From JADLHS01 sp036274115 (GTDB taxonomy: Bacteria; Verrucomicrobiota; Verrucomicrobiia; Limisphaerales; JADLHS01), in assembly GCA_036274115.1 (NCBI GenBank), contig DASUGI010000028.1, positions 1 to 16,518 on the forward strand: a DNA stretch of 16,518 nt. The letters are read 5' to 3'. The translations under genes and the position numbers were made by a program. Below are positions 6,004 to 13,976 of the stretch, piece after piece. Numbering within the stretch: the first letter of the stretch is position 1; each line of letters opens with the position of its first letter. Below the pieces are notes generated by a model. That model did not search any database. It worked only from the letters and a program-made list of their open reading frames with translations, and had not been told where the DNA came from.

Positions 6004-7806
6004 ATGTCGAAGAAGTCACTTTCCCGTCTTATCCGAATCGCCAAGGGGGCACTCGGGACCGGCAAGGATGACATCTTTTCTCTCGAAGCCAGCCTTACCC
6101 GGTTCGAAAAATTCGTTCACTTCTGGGTGTTGGTCGGGCAGAGCTTCGTGCGCAATCGCTGTCCCGTGCGCGCCTCGGCCCTTTCCTACACCACGATGCT
6201 GGCGATGATTCCCATGCTTGCCGTGGCCGTGAGCGTGAGCAGCGTTGTCCTCAAGTCCCAGGGCGAGGCGCAAATCGAGCGCTTCATCCAGGCATTCGTG
6301 GACAACATGATTCCCGCCGCTGCCGCCATGGATATCAGCGACGCGCCGGATTTACCGATGGAACCGGAAGCGGGCGCGACGAACACAAACGTCGTGACCG
6401 AGGCCACCAACACCAACCAGGTGGTTGAGATTTCAAACACCAATGCTGCGCCTGCGGTGGCGATTCAGGCGGTTGATAAAGCCAAGAAGAAATTCACCAG
6501 GCAGGCGGCTGAGTACATTCACACCTTCGCCCAAAAGACCTACAGCGGCACCCTGGGCGTCACCGGCATGTTCTTCCTGATTCTCACCGCCATTCTGACC
6601 CTGACGCGGGTCGAGGAGACGTTTAATGACATCTGGGGCGTTACGCGCGGCCGCGACTGGTGGCCCCGCATTGCCAATTATTTCCTCACGATCGTCGGAG
6701 GGCCGGCCTTGATTCTCGGCGCTCTCAGCATGATGAGCGGCGCACGTTTCCAAAAGACCAGGGGGATCATCAGCACCGTTCCTTTTCTGGAGCCGCTCCT
6801 GTCGGTCGTTCTTCCGGTGGCGCTCATCTGTTTCACTTTTGCGTTATTCTACAAACTGGTCCCGAATACCAAAGTGTATTTCACCGCGGCACTGGTAGGT
6901 GGCACTCTCGCCGGTGTCTGCTGGCATTTCTACAATCAACTCGGCTTTCTGCTGGCGTCGCAAGCGGTGAGTGCGAACCGAATCTACGGCAGCCTGGCGC
7001 TCATTCCGTTGCTCATGGGCAGCCTCTACGTTGTCTGGCTCACCGTATTGTTTGGTGCCCAAGTGGCCTATGCCTTTCAAAACCGCGCTTCCTATTTGCA
7101 GGAAAAGCTGGCTGAAAATGTGAATCAACGTGGACGCGAATTCGTCGCACTGCGTCTGATGACTTGCATCGGCCAACGTTTTCATCGTGGCCTGCCGCCG
7201 GTCACCATTCGCGAGATCTCGGCTGAACTCGGCATCCCTGGAAAACTGGCGCAGCAAGTCCTGCGCACGTTGCTGGCCGCCCGATTGGTTATTGAAGTGA
7301 GCGGCGATGAGCCGGGTTATTCGCCCGCGCGCCCGCTCGAGTCCATCAACACGCACCACATCCTGGTCGCCATGCGGGCCACGCAAGGACAGGAACTCGT
7401 CACGCGCGATGAACCGGTGCGCATTGAAGTCCTGGGTGAGTTCGCCCGCATTCAGGAGGCGGAAAAGGAAGCCGCCTCTCGTGTTACGATGCTGACACTG
7501 GTAAACCGTGCGGATGCGCGCCTGGAACTCGCCTTTCCCGGAGCGACGGCCAGGGTTCAACCCGAAGCCACCTCGAAGTTGGTAACGACTTTGACTCACG
7601 GCGGGCTGATTGAAAAACCTCCCGTGGCCACTGAAGAGAATCCTGAGCCTCCACCGATCGAGGTCACGCCCAAAGTTGATTTCGAACCGCAAATGCCAAC
7701 ATCACCGTTGCCCGGCGAAGAACCCAAATCGGGACCTCAAACGGGGCCGGCGCCAAACGCGCCACACGCCTCAACCACAAACGAAAACGACTCCTTCCCT
7801 TTATGA
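6004..7806 (+). CDS. YihY/BrkB family inner-membrane protein with C-terminal winged helix
   Basis: This 600-residue protein belongs to the YihY/BrkB family, formerly mislabelled ribonuclease BN. Residues 35-365 hold the membrane core with about six helices. Family landmarks are RASALSYTTMLAMIPMLAV (56-74), a TL-TRVEETFNDIWGV region (about 199-213) and NRIYGSLALIPLLMGSLYV (325-343). Residues 104-160 are an unusual hydrophilic insert between helices 1 and 2, with three short TNTN/SNTN motifs. After the core, residues 395-445 (VTIREISAELGIPGKLAQQVL then LVIEVSG) form a winged helix-turn-helix as in the soluble tail of longer family members. The C-terminal 70 residues are Pro/Glu-rich and probably disordered. 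The biochemical function of the family is not established; transport or envelope roles have been proposed. The stop overlaps the ald start as ATGA, implying coupled translation. Confidence 0.9.
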   Translation: MSKKSLSRLIRIAKGALGTGKDDIFSLEASLTRFEKFVHFWVLVGQSFVRNRCPVRASALSYTTMLAMIPMLAVAVSVSSVVLKSQGEAQIERFIQAFVDNMIPAAAAMDISDAPDLPMEPEAGATNTNVVTEATNTNQVVEISNTNAAPAVAIQAVDKAKKKFTRQAAEYIHTFAQKTYSGTLGVTGMFFLILTAILTLTRVEETFNDIWGVTRGRDWWPRIANYFLTIVGGPALILGALSMMSGARFQKTRGIISTVPFLEPLLSVVLPVALICFTFALFYKLVPNTKVYFTAALVGGTLAGVCWHFYNQLGFLLASQAVSANRIYGSLALIPLLMGSLYVVWLTVLFGAQVAYAFQNRASYLQEKLAENVNQRGREFVALRLMTCIGQRFHRGLPPVTIREISAELGIPGKLAQQVLRTLLAARLVIEVSGDEPGYSPARPLESINTHHILVAMRATQGQELVTRDEPVRIEVLGEFARIQEAEKEAASRVTMLTLVNRADARLELAFPGATARVQPEATSKLVTTLTHGGLIEKPPVATEENPEPPPIEVTPKVDFEPQMPTSPLPGEEPKSGPQTGPAPNAPHASTTNENDSFPL

Positions 7807-8903
7807 TCATTGGCGTCCCCAAAGAAATCAAAACCCAGGAATACCGCGTGGCCCTCTTGCCTTCTGCGGCTTATCAACTCATCAAACGCGGCCACCAGGT
7901 CGTGGTCGAACGCGGCGCGGGTGCGGGCGCGGGCTATTCCGACGCGGAATACGAGCGCGCCGGAGCCAAGCTGGTGGACTCCCACGCCGCCGTGTTTGAG
8001 CAGGCCGGCTTGATCGTGAAAGTCAAAGAGCCATTGCCGGCCGAATACAACTTGCTGCGGAAGGATCAACTGCTCTTCACCTACCTTCACCTCGCCGCGA
8101 GCAAACCGCTTACCGAAGCGCTGATGAAATCCGGCGCGACTTGCATCGCGTACGAAACCATCGAGGTAAACCGCCGACTGCCCCTGCTCGAACCCATGAG
8201 CGAAATCGCCGGACGCATGAGCGTGCTGGTGGGTGGTTACTTCCTCGCCAAACATTTTGGCGGCAGTGGCGTGTTGCTGGGCGGCGTGCCCGGCGTGTTG
8301 CCTGGAAAGGTAGTGGTGCTCGGCGGTGGTGCGTCCGGCATTAACGCCGCGCGCATGGCGCAAGGTCTCGGCGCGGACGTGACGATTCTGGAGGTAGATT
8401 TGGAGCGCATGCGCTTTTTGGACATCACGCTGCACACCGCGCACACACTGTATTCGAGCGAGGCGCACTTGATGGACCTGCTGCCCGATGTGGACCTGCT
8501 CATCGGCGCGGTCCTCGTGCCCGGTGCGCGCGCACCCAAACTCATTAACCGTGAAATGCTCAAGCAAATGCGGCCCGGCAGCGTGCTGGTGGACATCGCC
8601 ATTGACCAGGGCGGCTGCGCGGAAACGTCGCGCCCCACCACCCACGACAATCCCGTCTTCGTCGAGGAAGGCGTGACGCATTATTGCGTCGCCAACATGC
8701 CCGGGGCTTACGCACGCACGGCCACGCAAGCGTTGACCAACGTGACCTATCGCTTCATTGAAACCCTGGCTGATCATAGTCTTGGTGATGCGCTCAATCG
8801 CCAACCCGCGCTGCTCGGCGGCATCAACGTGATGGGGGGCAAAGTCACGCACAAAGCCGTAGCCGAGGCGCACGGAATCGAATTCACCGCGCCAACAGTC
8901 TAG
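7803..8903 (+). CDS. ald: Alanine dehydrogenase
   Basis: This enzyme catalyses the reversible NAD-dependent deamination of L-alanine to pyruvate and ammonium in the cytoplasm. At 366 residues it is close to the family's usual length of about 370. Catalytic and substrate-binding residues fall at the expected places: Arg15 in EYRVALLP, Lys75 in VKVKEP, His96 in FTYLHLAASK, and Asp268 in VDIAIDQGGCAETSRPTTHD. The nucleotide-binding loop is GGGASGINAA from residue 174, and ANMPGAYARTAT near 300 completes the active site. The N-terminus MIIGVPKEIK fixes the ATG at 7803. It overlaps the upstream membrane-protein gene by four bases. The related N-terminal half of transhydrogenase alpha is excluded by the Ald-specific HLAASK and DIAIDQGGC motifs. 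The gene ends 27 bases from the convergent repeat-protein gene. Confidence 0.96.
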   Translation: MIIGVPKEIKTQEYRVALLPSAAYQLIKRGHQVVVERGAGAGAGYSDAEYERAGAKLVDSHAAVFEQAGLIVKVKEPLPAEYNLLRKDQLLFTYLHLAASKPLTEALMKSGATCIAYETIEVNRRLPLLEPMSEIAGRMSVLVGGYFLAKHFGGSGVLLGGVPGVLPGKVVVLGGGASGINAARMAQGLGADVTILEVDLERMRFLDITLHTAHTLYSSEAHLMDLLPDVDLLIGAVLVPGARAPKLINREMLKQMRPGSVLVDIAIDQGGCAETSRPTTHDNPVFVEEGVTHYCVANMPGAYARTATQALTNVTYRFIETLADHSLGDALNRQPALLGGINVMGGKVTHKAVAEAHGIEFTAPTV

Positions 8904-8930
8904 GCTCACTGCCGAAAGACACCCCCGCGG

Positions 8931-9380
8931 TCACGGATACGCCAGCCGGAAAAACTGTTTAGTAACAGTAGCGCCGTTGGTCAGTGCAAACGTCCGCAAA
9001 CCATTCGTACTGCTGATGCCGGTAGTGATGGGTTGCCAGGCGACGGGCGGCGAGAGATTGAATGTGGTCTCAAGCCGGTAGTGGTTGCTCGGCCAACTGA
9101 CGGTCACCAGGTTATTGTTGATTTGCAGCACCAGCGCCGCGGGTGAGACCGAACACGGAAACGCCAGCCGGAAAAATTGCTTTGAAGATTCATTGTTGCT
9201 GGCAAGGCTGAATAAGAACGAACCACCGTTGGTGCTGATGCCGCTCGAAACTGTTTTCCACAAAACCGGTGGCGACAAATCGAAGGTGGTTTCGAGGCAA
9301 TAATCCGCACCGTTGGTGGGCCAACTGACCAACAGCAGCCCGTTACTGCGCAAGATGGTGAGCGCAACCGGAGGCGGCTG
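8931..9380 (-). repeat. Duplicated C-terminal FFRLA module
   Basis: The last 150 or so residues are two homologous modules of about 75 residues, roughly 9380-9141 and 9140-8934. Both contain VSWP, then LETTFDLSPPV or LETTFNLSPPV, a Trp, GIS with TNG, and end KQFFRLAFP or KQFFRLAYP. Modules of this kind are frequent at the ends of secreted Verrucomicrobiota proteins and may be beta-sandwich or sorting domains. The exact role is not known to me. Confidence 0.8.
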
Positions 9381-12300
9381 ATAGGGGGCCACTTCAATTG
9401 AACCGTCCACGCCAAGTTTGTTCGTCCATTGGAGTCCGGTCGCCAACGGCGGCAGCAGAACATTGGTAAATCCGCCTGAAAAACTGGCGGCACGGAAGAG
9501 CGTAAAGCGGTCTCCTGCAACCAGGGCGCTGAGCCCCGAATTGCTCACCACCAGTGAACCACCGTAAGCCAGCGGACCGGCAACTTGAATCTGATCGTTG
9601 GTTAATACAGACTCATTTCGACTGACTCCCATGGCAGTCACACCTTGTAAGACTGGCGAGTTGGTCAGCGCTATCACCCCAATCGACACGCCTGGTGAAA
9701 GCGTGGCCCCGGGCGACACATTCAATGTTCCAAGCAAAGTCCCGTTTCCCGTCAACAAACCCAGGTTCGCGATGGTGAGTCCGTTGACGAAATTATGCGC
9801 GCCACCGCGCAATCGGAATTCTGCTGCGTCGGTGCCGTTGCCGACAGTAAACACGCGGCCATTGCTGTTGGTCGTGCCGCTGCTGATGAGCACGCCGCCG
9901 TTGAACTCGAAGAAGCCGAGGGCATTGGTGATGAGCAGTTCATTCAAATCCGCGAGCCCGGCGGACAGGACATTCGTCCCACGCCGTACGTCGAACCTTT
10001 CGCCGGTCATCAGGACCGTGCCGCCGTCGATCACGACGCGATTGTCGGGCGCAAACGAATTATTCCCGACGATGATGACGTCGGAGGACACCAGGAGTCC
10101 ACCATTCGTGATCATAAGGAGATTTGCCGGGCTGGAATAACCCACATACATCGGATCGCCGTTAGTCCAGGCCGAGCCCGGACTTGTGATGATCGCCAGG
10201 TTGTTGCTGCAAATGGTTGAAAAGCCCACGTAAGCGCCGACGGTTGACAGGGCAGCCCCATTGCTGATCACGAGCCGATTTCCTGAGCTTTGACTACCGA
10301 AGATCAAACTATTGGGAACCCACCAGAAGGTTCCCGGCCCAGTGAGGAGCGCCTGGTTATTGCTGCTCGAAAAATTCACTCCCACGTAGCCCAGATTGCT
10401 GCGCAGCTTCGCGCCATCGCTCAAGATCAGCCGATTGCCGCTGCCGAACAAACCCAGGCTGAGAACGTCCTGGTTGGTCCAAACGGAGCCGTTCCCCGTA
10501 ACGACGACTTCATTGTTGCTGCTGGAAAGAGCGCCTCCCACGGTCGAATAAGCGTTCTCCACAGACGCCCCGTTGCTGATAATGAGCCGATTGAACGAGC
10601 CGTTGCTGCCAACGTAGAGATTTGAATTCAGCAACCAACGCGACCCGAAGCCCGTCACGAACGCTGCATTCGAGCTGCCACCCGTGCCACGGCCGATGAA
10701 TCCACTGCTGGCACTGAGGACCGTGGCGCCGTTACTGATCATCAACGTGTTTCCGCTGCCGTCGTCGCCGATTGTCAGCTCTTGTTGATTGGTCCAGACT
10801 GAGCCTGCATCGGTCACCAAAACCTCATTGCCGTCTGCGGCGAGAACCGCGCCCAGAGTCCCGAGTCCGTTGACCACTCGCGCACCGTTGCGAATGAGCA
10901 AGTGATTGAACGCGCCGGCCCCTCCGACATACAGGCTGTCATCGCCCAGCCATGCTGAGCCTGGATCGGTTACCACCGCTCTGTTTGAGAGCGCCCCATC
11001 GTTGTAGCCAACATACTTGTTCGCGGAGGTAAACACGGTCGCTCCGTTGCTGACGACCATTTGATTTGCCATCCCATTGAGGCCCACTGCCAGCTCCTGC
11101 CGATTGGTCCACACCGTTCCCGGATCGGTCGCCCATACGAGATTGTTACTGCTATAGGTGTTGACTCCAATGAAGCCTCGGTAATTGTTTGCCGCACCGC
11201 CGTTGCTGATCTCCAACCGGTTGCCGGCGCCCGATACGCCAATGTAGAGATCAGTGGCGTTGCTCCACATCGAACCCGTCCCCGTCACCACCGCCAGATT
11301 GTTGCTGCTGGAAATGTTCCGGCCCATTTCTCCGGCATGGCTGAACACTGCTCCACCAGCAGTGACGTCCATGCGATTCCACGCGCCGTCGTAGCCGACG
11401 CTGATAGGCTCAAGGTTCGTGTGGGTGTCGACGCGTGATCCGGTCCCCGTGACGGAGAGCAGATTGCCAACCGATTCCCAGGTTCGCCCCACCTGAACGC
11501 TGCTGAGCAACTTACCTGCGTTCTCGACCCGCACCAGGTTGGACGAGCCAGAAGAACCAATCTGCAACATGAGAGCGTTGCTTATCATCGAACCGGAACC
11601 GGTGACGACCGCTTCGCAATTCGTGGTGTTCCCTTCTCCACCGATCACCGTGTAGTTGGCACCCAGAAATCCGCCGTTGCTGACGACGAGCCGATTGTGG
11701 TTGCCGCTGTATCCGATGTACAGATCCCTTAGCAACCAGGTCGAGTTCGTCCCGGAAATCAGGACCAGGTTAGACACGGATGTGGTACCCGCACCGGTCA
11801 AAGCATAACTGCTGCTCCGCATCACCGCGCCATTCGTGATCAACATTTGATTGAATGATGAAGGCGTGCCAATGACAAGCGGCGCGCCAAACCGGTGCTC
11901 GCCGGCGCCGCCGTGCACCGCCCAAATGGCAGGATTGGTGGCCGCCGCGCCCATCAGGAATCCGAACTCATTGCTGATCGCGGCACCCCGTGTAATCAAA
12001 GCACCCCCGTTAAACTCAAACCGACTGAGCGTATTGGTCATCAGCAATCGATCCACGTCGACCAGGCCTGCGTTGAGAACATTGGTTCCACGCCGCACAT
12101 CCAGAACCCCGATGAGAGCAGGATGCGCCACGCGGAGCGTACCGCCATCCACCAAAATGCGATTATTGGTCGAGTTCTCTAACCCGCCCAGCGACACGGC
12201 TTCGCCCGCGAAAACAAAACCACCATTGCTGACGATCAACTGATTCCGAGGGCTCGACTCTCCCACGAGCAGCTGGTAAAGATTGGTCCACCGGGAGCCT

Positions 12301-13814
12301 GGGCCGGTTACCAGCGCCAGATTGTTGCTGCTGGAAAGATTCACTCCCAAAGTGGAGGCGATGTCATAAGCGACACCCTCGTTGCTTATCTCCAATCGGT
12401 TGCCCGCGCCGTTCCATCCGAGATAAAGCGCGCCGTCAACATTCCAACGCGATGCGGGACCGGTCACCGCAACGACGTTATTGCTGCCCAGGGGGTTGGA
12501 GCCCACAAAGCTTTGGGCCGAAAAAACCATCCCGCCATTGCTCACCACCATCTGATTGGCCGGAGCATTGACCCCAACGTAAAAGAAGCTGGCGTTGCTC
12601 CAAACCGAACCGACGCCAGTCACAATCGCCAGATTGTTGCTGCCGGCGTTGCCCCAACCCACGGCCCCACTAATTGGCCCGAAGCCAGACACCTGTCCGC
12701 CGTTGGTGATGATCAACTGGTTGAGCGCGCTGTTGCTCCCCACGTGCAATGTGCCTCCCACCAACCATCCGGAATTGGCATCCGTCACCCTCACGGAATT
12801 GGCGTTGCCATTCGGAGTGGGACCGATCACCGCATTCGTTGCCACCCGCACCAAGGCACCGTTGCTTACCACCAGGCGATTGTGCGAACTGAACGAGCCG
12901 ATGACCAAAGCGACTTCATTGCTCCACATTGAACCTGCGTCAGTGACGAGTGCCAGATTGTTGCTGGCCGTGAAATTGGCCCCGACATAACCGGCGGCAC
13001 TCTGGACGGTGCCTCCCGCCTCCACGATCATCTGGTTGGCGGGGCCTTGCACCCCGATGTAAAGTTCGGCGGCATTGCTCCAGGTTGAACCCGGTCCGGT
13101 CACCAGCGCGAGAATGTTGGTGGCCCCAACTTGACTGCCGAGGCTGCCTACGCGGTTGCGCACCTGTCCTCCGTCGCGGATTTCCAATCGCGTTCCGGCA
13201 CCGTTGAAGCCAATGGATAAATCGGAACGGTTGCTCCAGAGCGATCCCGAACCAGTCACAATAGCAACATTGCTGAAGCTACCGGAGTTGACACCCAAAA
13301 CGGCATTGTTGTTGTGGAGCACTCCGCCATTGCTCAACACCAGTTGATTGCCCGGTCCATTGAACCCCAAATAGAACAGATTCGCATTACTCCACGACGA
13401 ACCCGGCCCGGTTACCAGGGCCACGTTGTTACTGCCAATTCCGAGACTCAGGTTGCCGTTGAACGCCCTTACCGTGGCGCCATTGCTTACCAACAGCCGA
13501 TTGAACGAGCCGTTGCTTCCCACGTGTATTTGATTGCCCACAAACCAGCGGGCGGTCGGACTGACCAGCCGCACTTCATTGGAGCGGGCCGTCAGGTTGA
13601 GACCAATCACGCCGCTGCCGGCATTGGTGAACATGGCATTGTTGCCCAACGTCAGCAGCGTGAACGAGCCATTCGTGCCAATCGTGACGTCGGTAAATCC
13701 GTTCGTCGCGTTGATGTAGGTGTTCGAAGCGCCATCTGGCACTTGAGCAAGCGTGGGGAGACAGACCAATTCTGAAACAGTGATCAAGGCAACAAGTCGC
13801 ATTGCGGCATTCAT
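8931..13814 (-). CDS. Giant secreted T5SS/PEP-CTERM-type repeat protein
   Basis: The protein is about 1,627 residues from the ATG at 13814, which starts a clean signal peptide (MNAAMRLVALITVSEL to PTLA, cut before QVPDG). A start at 13862 is possible but would put 16 unconserved residues ahead of it. The body is about 21 repeats of roughly 52 residues with the pattern SNNxALVTGPGSxWSN, LYVGxxGxxNxLxISNGGxV, then a G-rich turn, matching the T5SS/PEP-CTERM-associated repeat family, predicted to form a right-handed beta-helix. Nine repeats (residues ~80-545) end in a capping cassette; about 12 more (~625-1250) end in a homologous cassette. Residues ~1310-1478 look like an autotransporter passenger tail (GNGTLLGTLNVSPGATLSPG). 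Two homologous modules end in KQFFRLAFP and KQFFRLAYP. There is no autotransporter barrel and no PEP-CTERM anchor. It is very rich in Asn, Ser, Gly and Thr. A surface or extracellular structural or adhesive role is inferred. Confidence 0.88.
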   Translation of the reverse strand: MNAAMRLVALITVSELVCLPTLAQVPDGASNTYINATNGFTDVTIGTNGSFTLLTLGNNAMFTNAGSGVIGLNLTARSNEVRLVSPTARWFVGNQIHVGSNGSFNRLLVSNGATVRAFNGNLSLGIGSNNVALVTGPGSSWSNANLFYLGFNGPGNQLVLSNGGVLHNNNAVLGVNSGSFSNVAIVTGSGSLWSNRSDLSIGFNGAGTRLEIRDGGQVRNRVGSLGSQVGATNILALVTGPGSTWSNAAELYIGVQGPANQMIVEAGGTVQSAAGYVGANFTASNNLALVTDAGSMWSNEVALVIGSFSSHNRLVVSNGALVRVATNAVIGPTPNGNANSVRVTDANSGWLVGGTLHVGSNSALNQLIITNGGQVSGFGPISGAVGWGNAGSNNLAIVTGVGSVWSNASFFYVGVNAPANQMVVSNGGMVFSAQSFVGSNPLGSNNVVAVTGPASRWNVDGALYLGWNGAGNRLEISNEGVAYDIASTLGVNLSSSNNLALVTGPGSRWTNLYQLLVGESSPRNQLIVSNGGFVFAGEAVSLGGLENSTNNRILVDGGTLRVAHPALIGVLDVRRGTNVLNAGLVDVDRLLMTNTLSRFEFNGGALITRGAAISNEFGFLMGAAATNPAIWAVHGGAGEHRFGAPLVIGTPSSFNQMLITNGAVMRSSSYALTGAGTTSVSNLVLISGTNSTWLLRDLYIGYSGNHNRLVVSNGGFLGANYTVIGGEGNTTNCEAVVTGSGSMISNALMLQIGSSGSSNLVRVENAGKLLSSVQVGRTWESVGNLLSVTGTGSRVDTHTNLEPISVGYDGAWNRMDVTAGGAVFSHAGEMGRNISSSNNLAVVTGTGSMWSNATDLYIGVSGAGNRLEISNGGAANNYRGFIGVNTYSSNNLVWATDPGTVWTNRQELAVGLNGMANQMVVSNGATVFTSANKYVGYNDGALSNRAVVTDPGSAWLGDDSLYVGGAGAFNHLLIRNGARVVNGLGTLGAVLAADGNEVLVTDAGSVWTNQQELTIGDDGSGNTLMISNGATVLSASSGFIGRGTGGSSNAAFVTGFGSRWLLNSNLYVGSNGSFNRLIISNGASVENAYSTVGGALSSSNNEVVVTGNGSVWTNQDVLSLGLFGSGNRLILSDGAKLRSNLGYVGVNFSSSNNQALLTGPGTFWWVPNSLIFGSQSSGNRLVISNGAALSTVGAYVGFSTICSNNLAIITSPGSAWTNGDPMYVGYSSPANLLMITNGGLLVSSDVIIVGNNSFAPDNRVVIDGGTVLMTGERFDVRRGTNVLSAGLADLNELLITNALGFFEFNGGVLISSGTTNSNGRVFTVGNGTDAAEFRLRGGAHNFVNGLTIANLGLLTGNGTLLGTLNVSPGATLSPGVSIGVIALTNSPVLQGVTAMGVSRNESVLTNDQIQVAGPLAYGGSLVVSNSGLSALVAGDRFTLFRAASFSGGFTNVLLPPLATGLQWTNKLGVDGSIEVAPYQPPPVALTILRSNGLLLVSWPTNGADYCLETTFDLSPPVLWKTVSSGISTNGGSFLFSLASNNESSKQFFRLAFPCSVSPAALVLQINNNLVTVSWPSNHYRLETTFNLSPPVAWQPITTGISSTNGLRTFALTNGATVTKQFFRLAYP
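9885..10060 (-). repeat. Capping cassette closing repeat block B
   Basis: This segment encodes VVIDGGTV, then FDVRRGTNVL, an AGLADLNELLITN stretch and FFEFNGGVLIS. It is homologous to the cassette at 11990-12175, including an identical DVRRGTNVL and a shared FEFNGG, so the two mark a large internal duplication. It interrupts the 52-residue periodicity and precedes the passenger-tail region. Confidence 0.8.
10050..11945 (-). repeat. Repeat block B: about 12 repeats of ~52 residues
   Basis: In gene order this begins with a degenerate unit (VIGTPSSFNQMLITNGAV) and ends at the unit with SNNLAIITSPGSAWTNG. Each unit is about 150-160 bases. On the plus strand many units carry near-identical TTGTTGCTGCTGGAAA copies (about 10513 and 11294) that encode the SSSNN turn, which shows DNA-level similarity as well as protein similarity. 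Unit boundaries are approximate. Confidence 0.8.
11990..12175 (-). repeat. Capping cassette closing repeat block A
   Basis: This encodes ILVDGGTLRVAH, then LDVRRGTNVL, AGLVDVDRLLMTN and RFEFNGGALIT. It pairs with the cassette at 9885-10060 and separates repeat block A from block B. Its presence in the middle of the protein suggests that an ancestral one-block protein was duplicated head to tail. Confidence 0.8.
12178..13585 (-). repeat. Repeat block A: nine repeats of ~52 residues
   Basis: The first unit reads NEVRLVSPTARWFVGN and the last SNNLALVTGPGSRWTN. Each unit has a GSxW turn, an LYVG-type strand and an ISNGG-type strand. One unit has a Trp-Leu variant (NSGWLVGGTLHVG) and one is slightly longer. 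The TTGTTGCTGCTGGAAA sequence seen in block B also occurs here (about 12314). Boundaries are approximate. Confidence 0.8.
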
Positions 13815-13931
13815 AGGATTGCAATCAGGCCGGAACGTCTTTCCAAGTTGATGACGACCCATTCGAACCCATTGCTGTCAAAATGCAAGCGAAACGATCT
13901 TCGGAAATGAGAAACGGATGCGGAAGAAAGT

Positions 13932-13960
13932 TTGAAGGCCGTCAACAAACCAGTTAGCGT
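13932..13960 (+). promoter_or_regulatory. Candidate promoter of the CBM9-like gene
   Basis: TTGAAG (13932-13937) and TAGCGT (13955-13960) are spaced by 17 bases and lie 16 bases before the ATG at 13977. The TAGCGT hexamer is the same as that before the YihY gene. On the opposite strand TTGACA at 13881-13876 could be the -35 of the divergent repeat-protein gene, but I see no convincing -10 for it. Confidence 0.35.
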
Positions 13961-13976
13961 TCGCACCGCATTGCTC

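Noticed and set aside
7737..8909. 390-residue open frame antisense to ald
   Set aside because: It mirrors the GC-rich ald coding sequence. It has His/Arg-rich composition and no family motifs. Ald itself has every catalytic residue.
8931..9900. Autotransporter (type Va) C-terminal beta-barrel
   Set aside because: The C-terminal 330 residues show a passenger-tail region and two FFRLA modules, without the ~270-residue amphipathic-strand barrel. The protein also ends in Pro and not in an aromatic residue, although FFRLAYP superficially resembles an outer-membrane signature.
9598..10140. 180-residue and other plus-strand open frames within the giant repeat gene
   Set aside because: They are antisense shadows of the repeats; their own repetitive Pro/Arg/Thr-rich sequence follows from the 52-residue periodicity on the other strand.
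8931..13814. CRISPR array or satellite DNA explanation for the ~156-base periodicity
   Set aside because: The repeats are long, divergent at DNA level, continuous without unique spacers, and maintain one open frame with conserved Trp, Gly and Asn positions, so they are protein-coding repeats.
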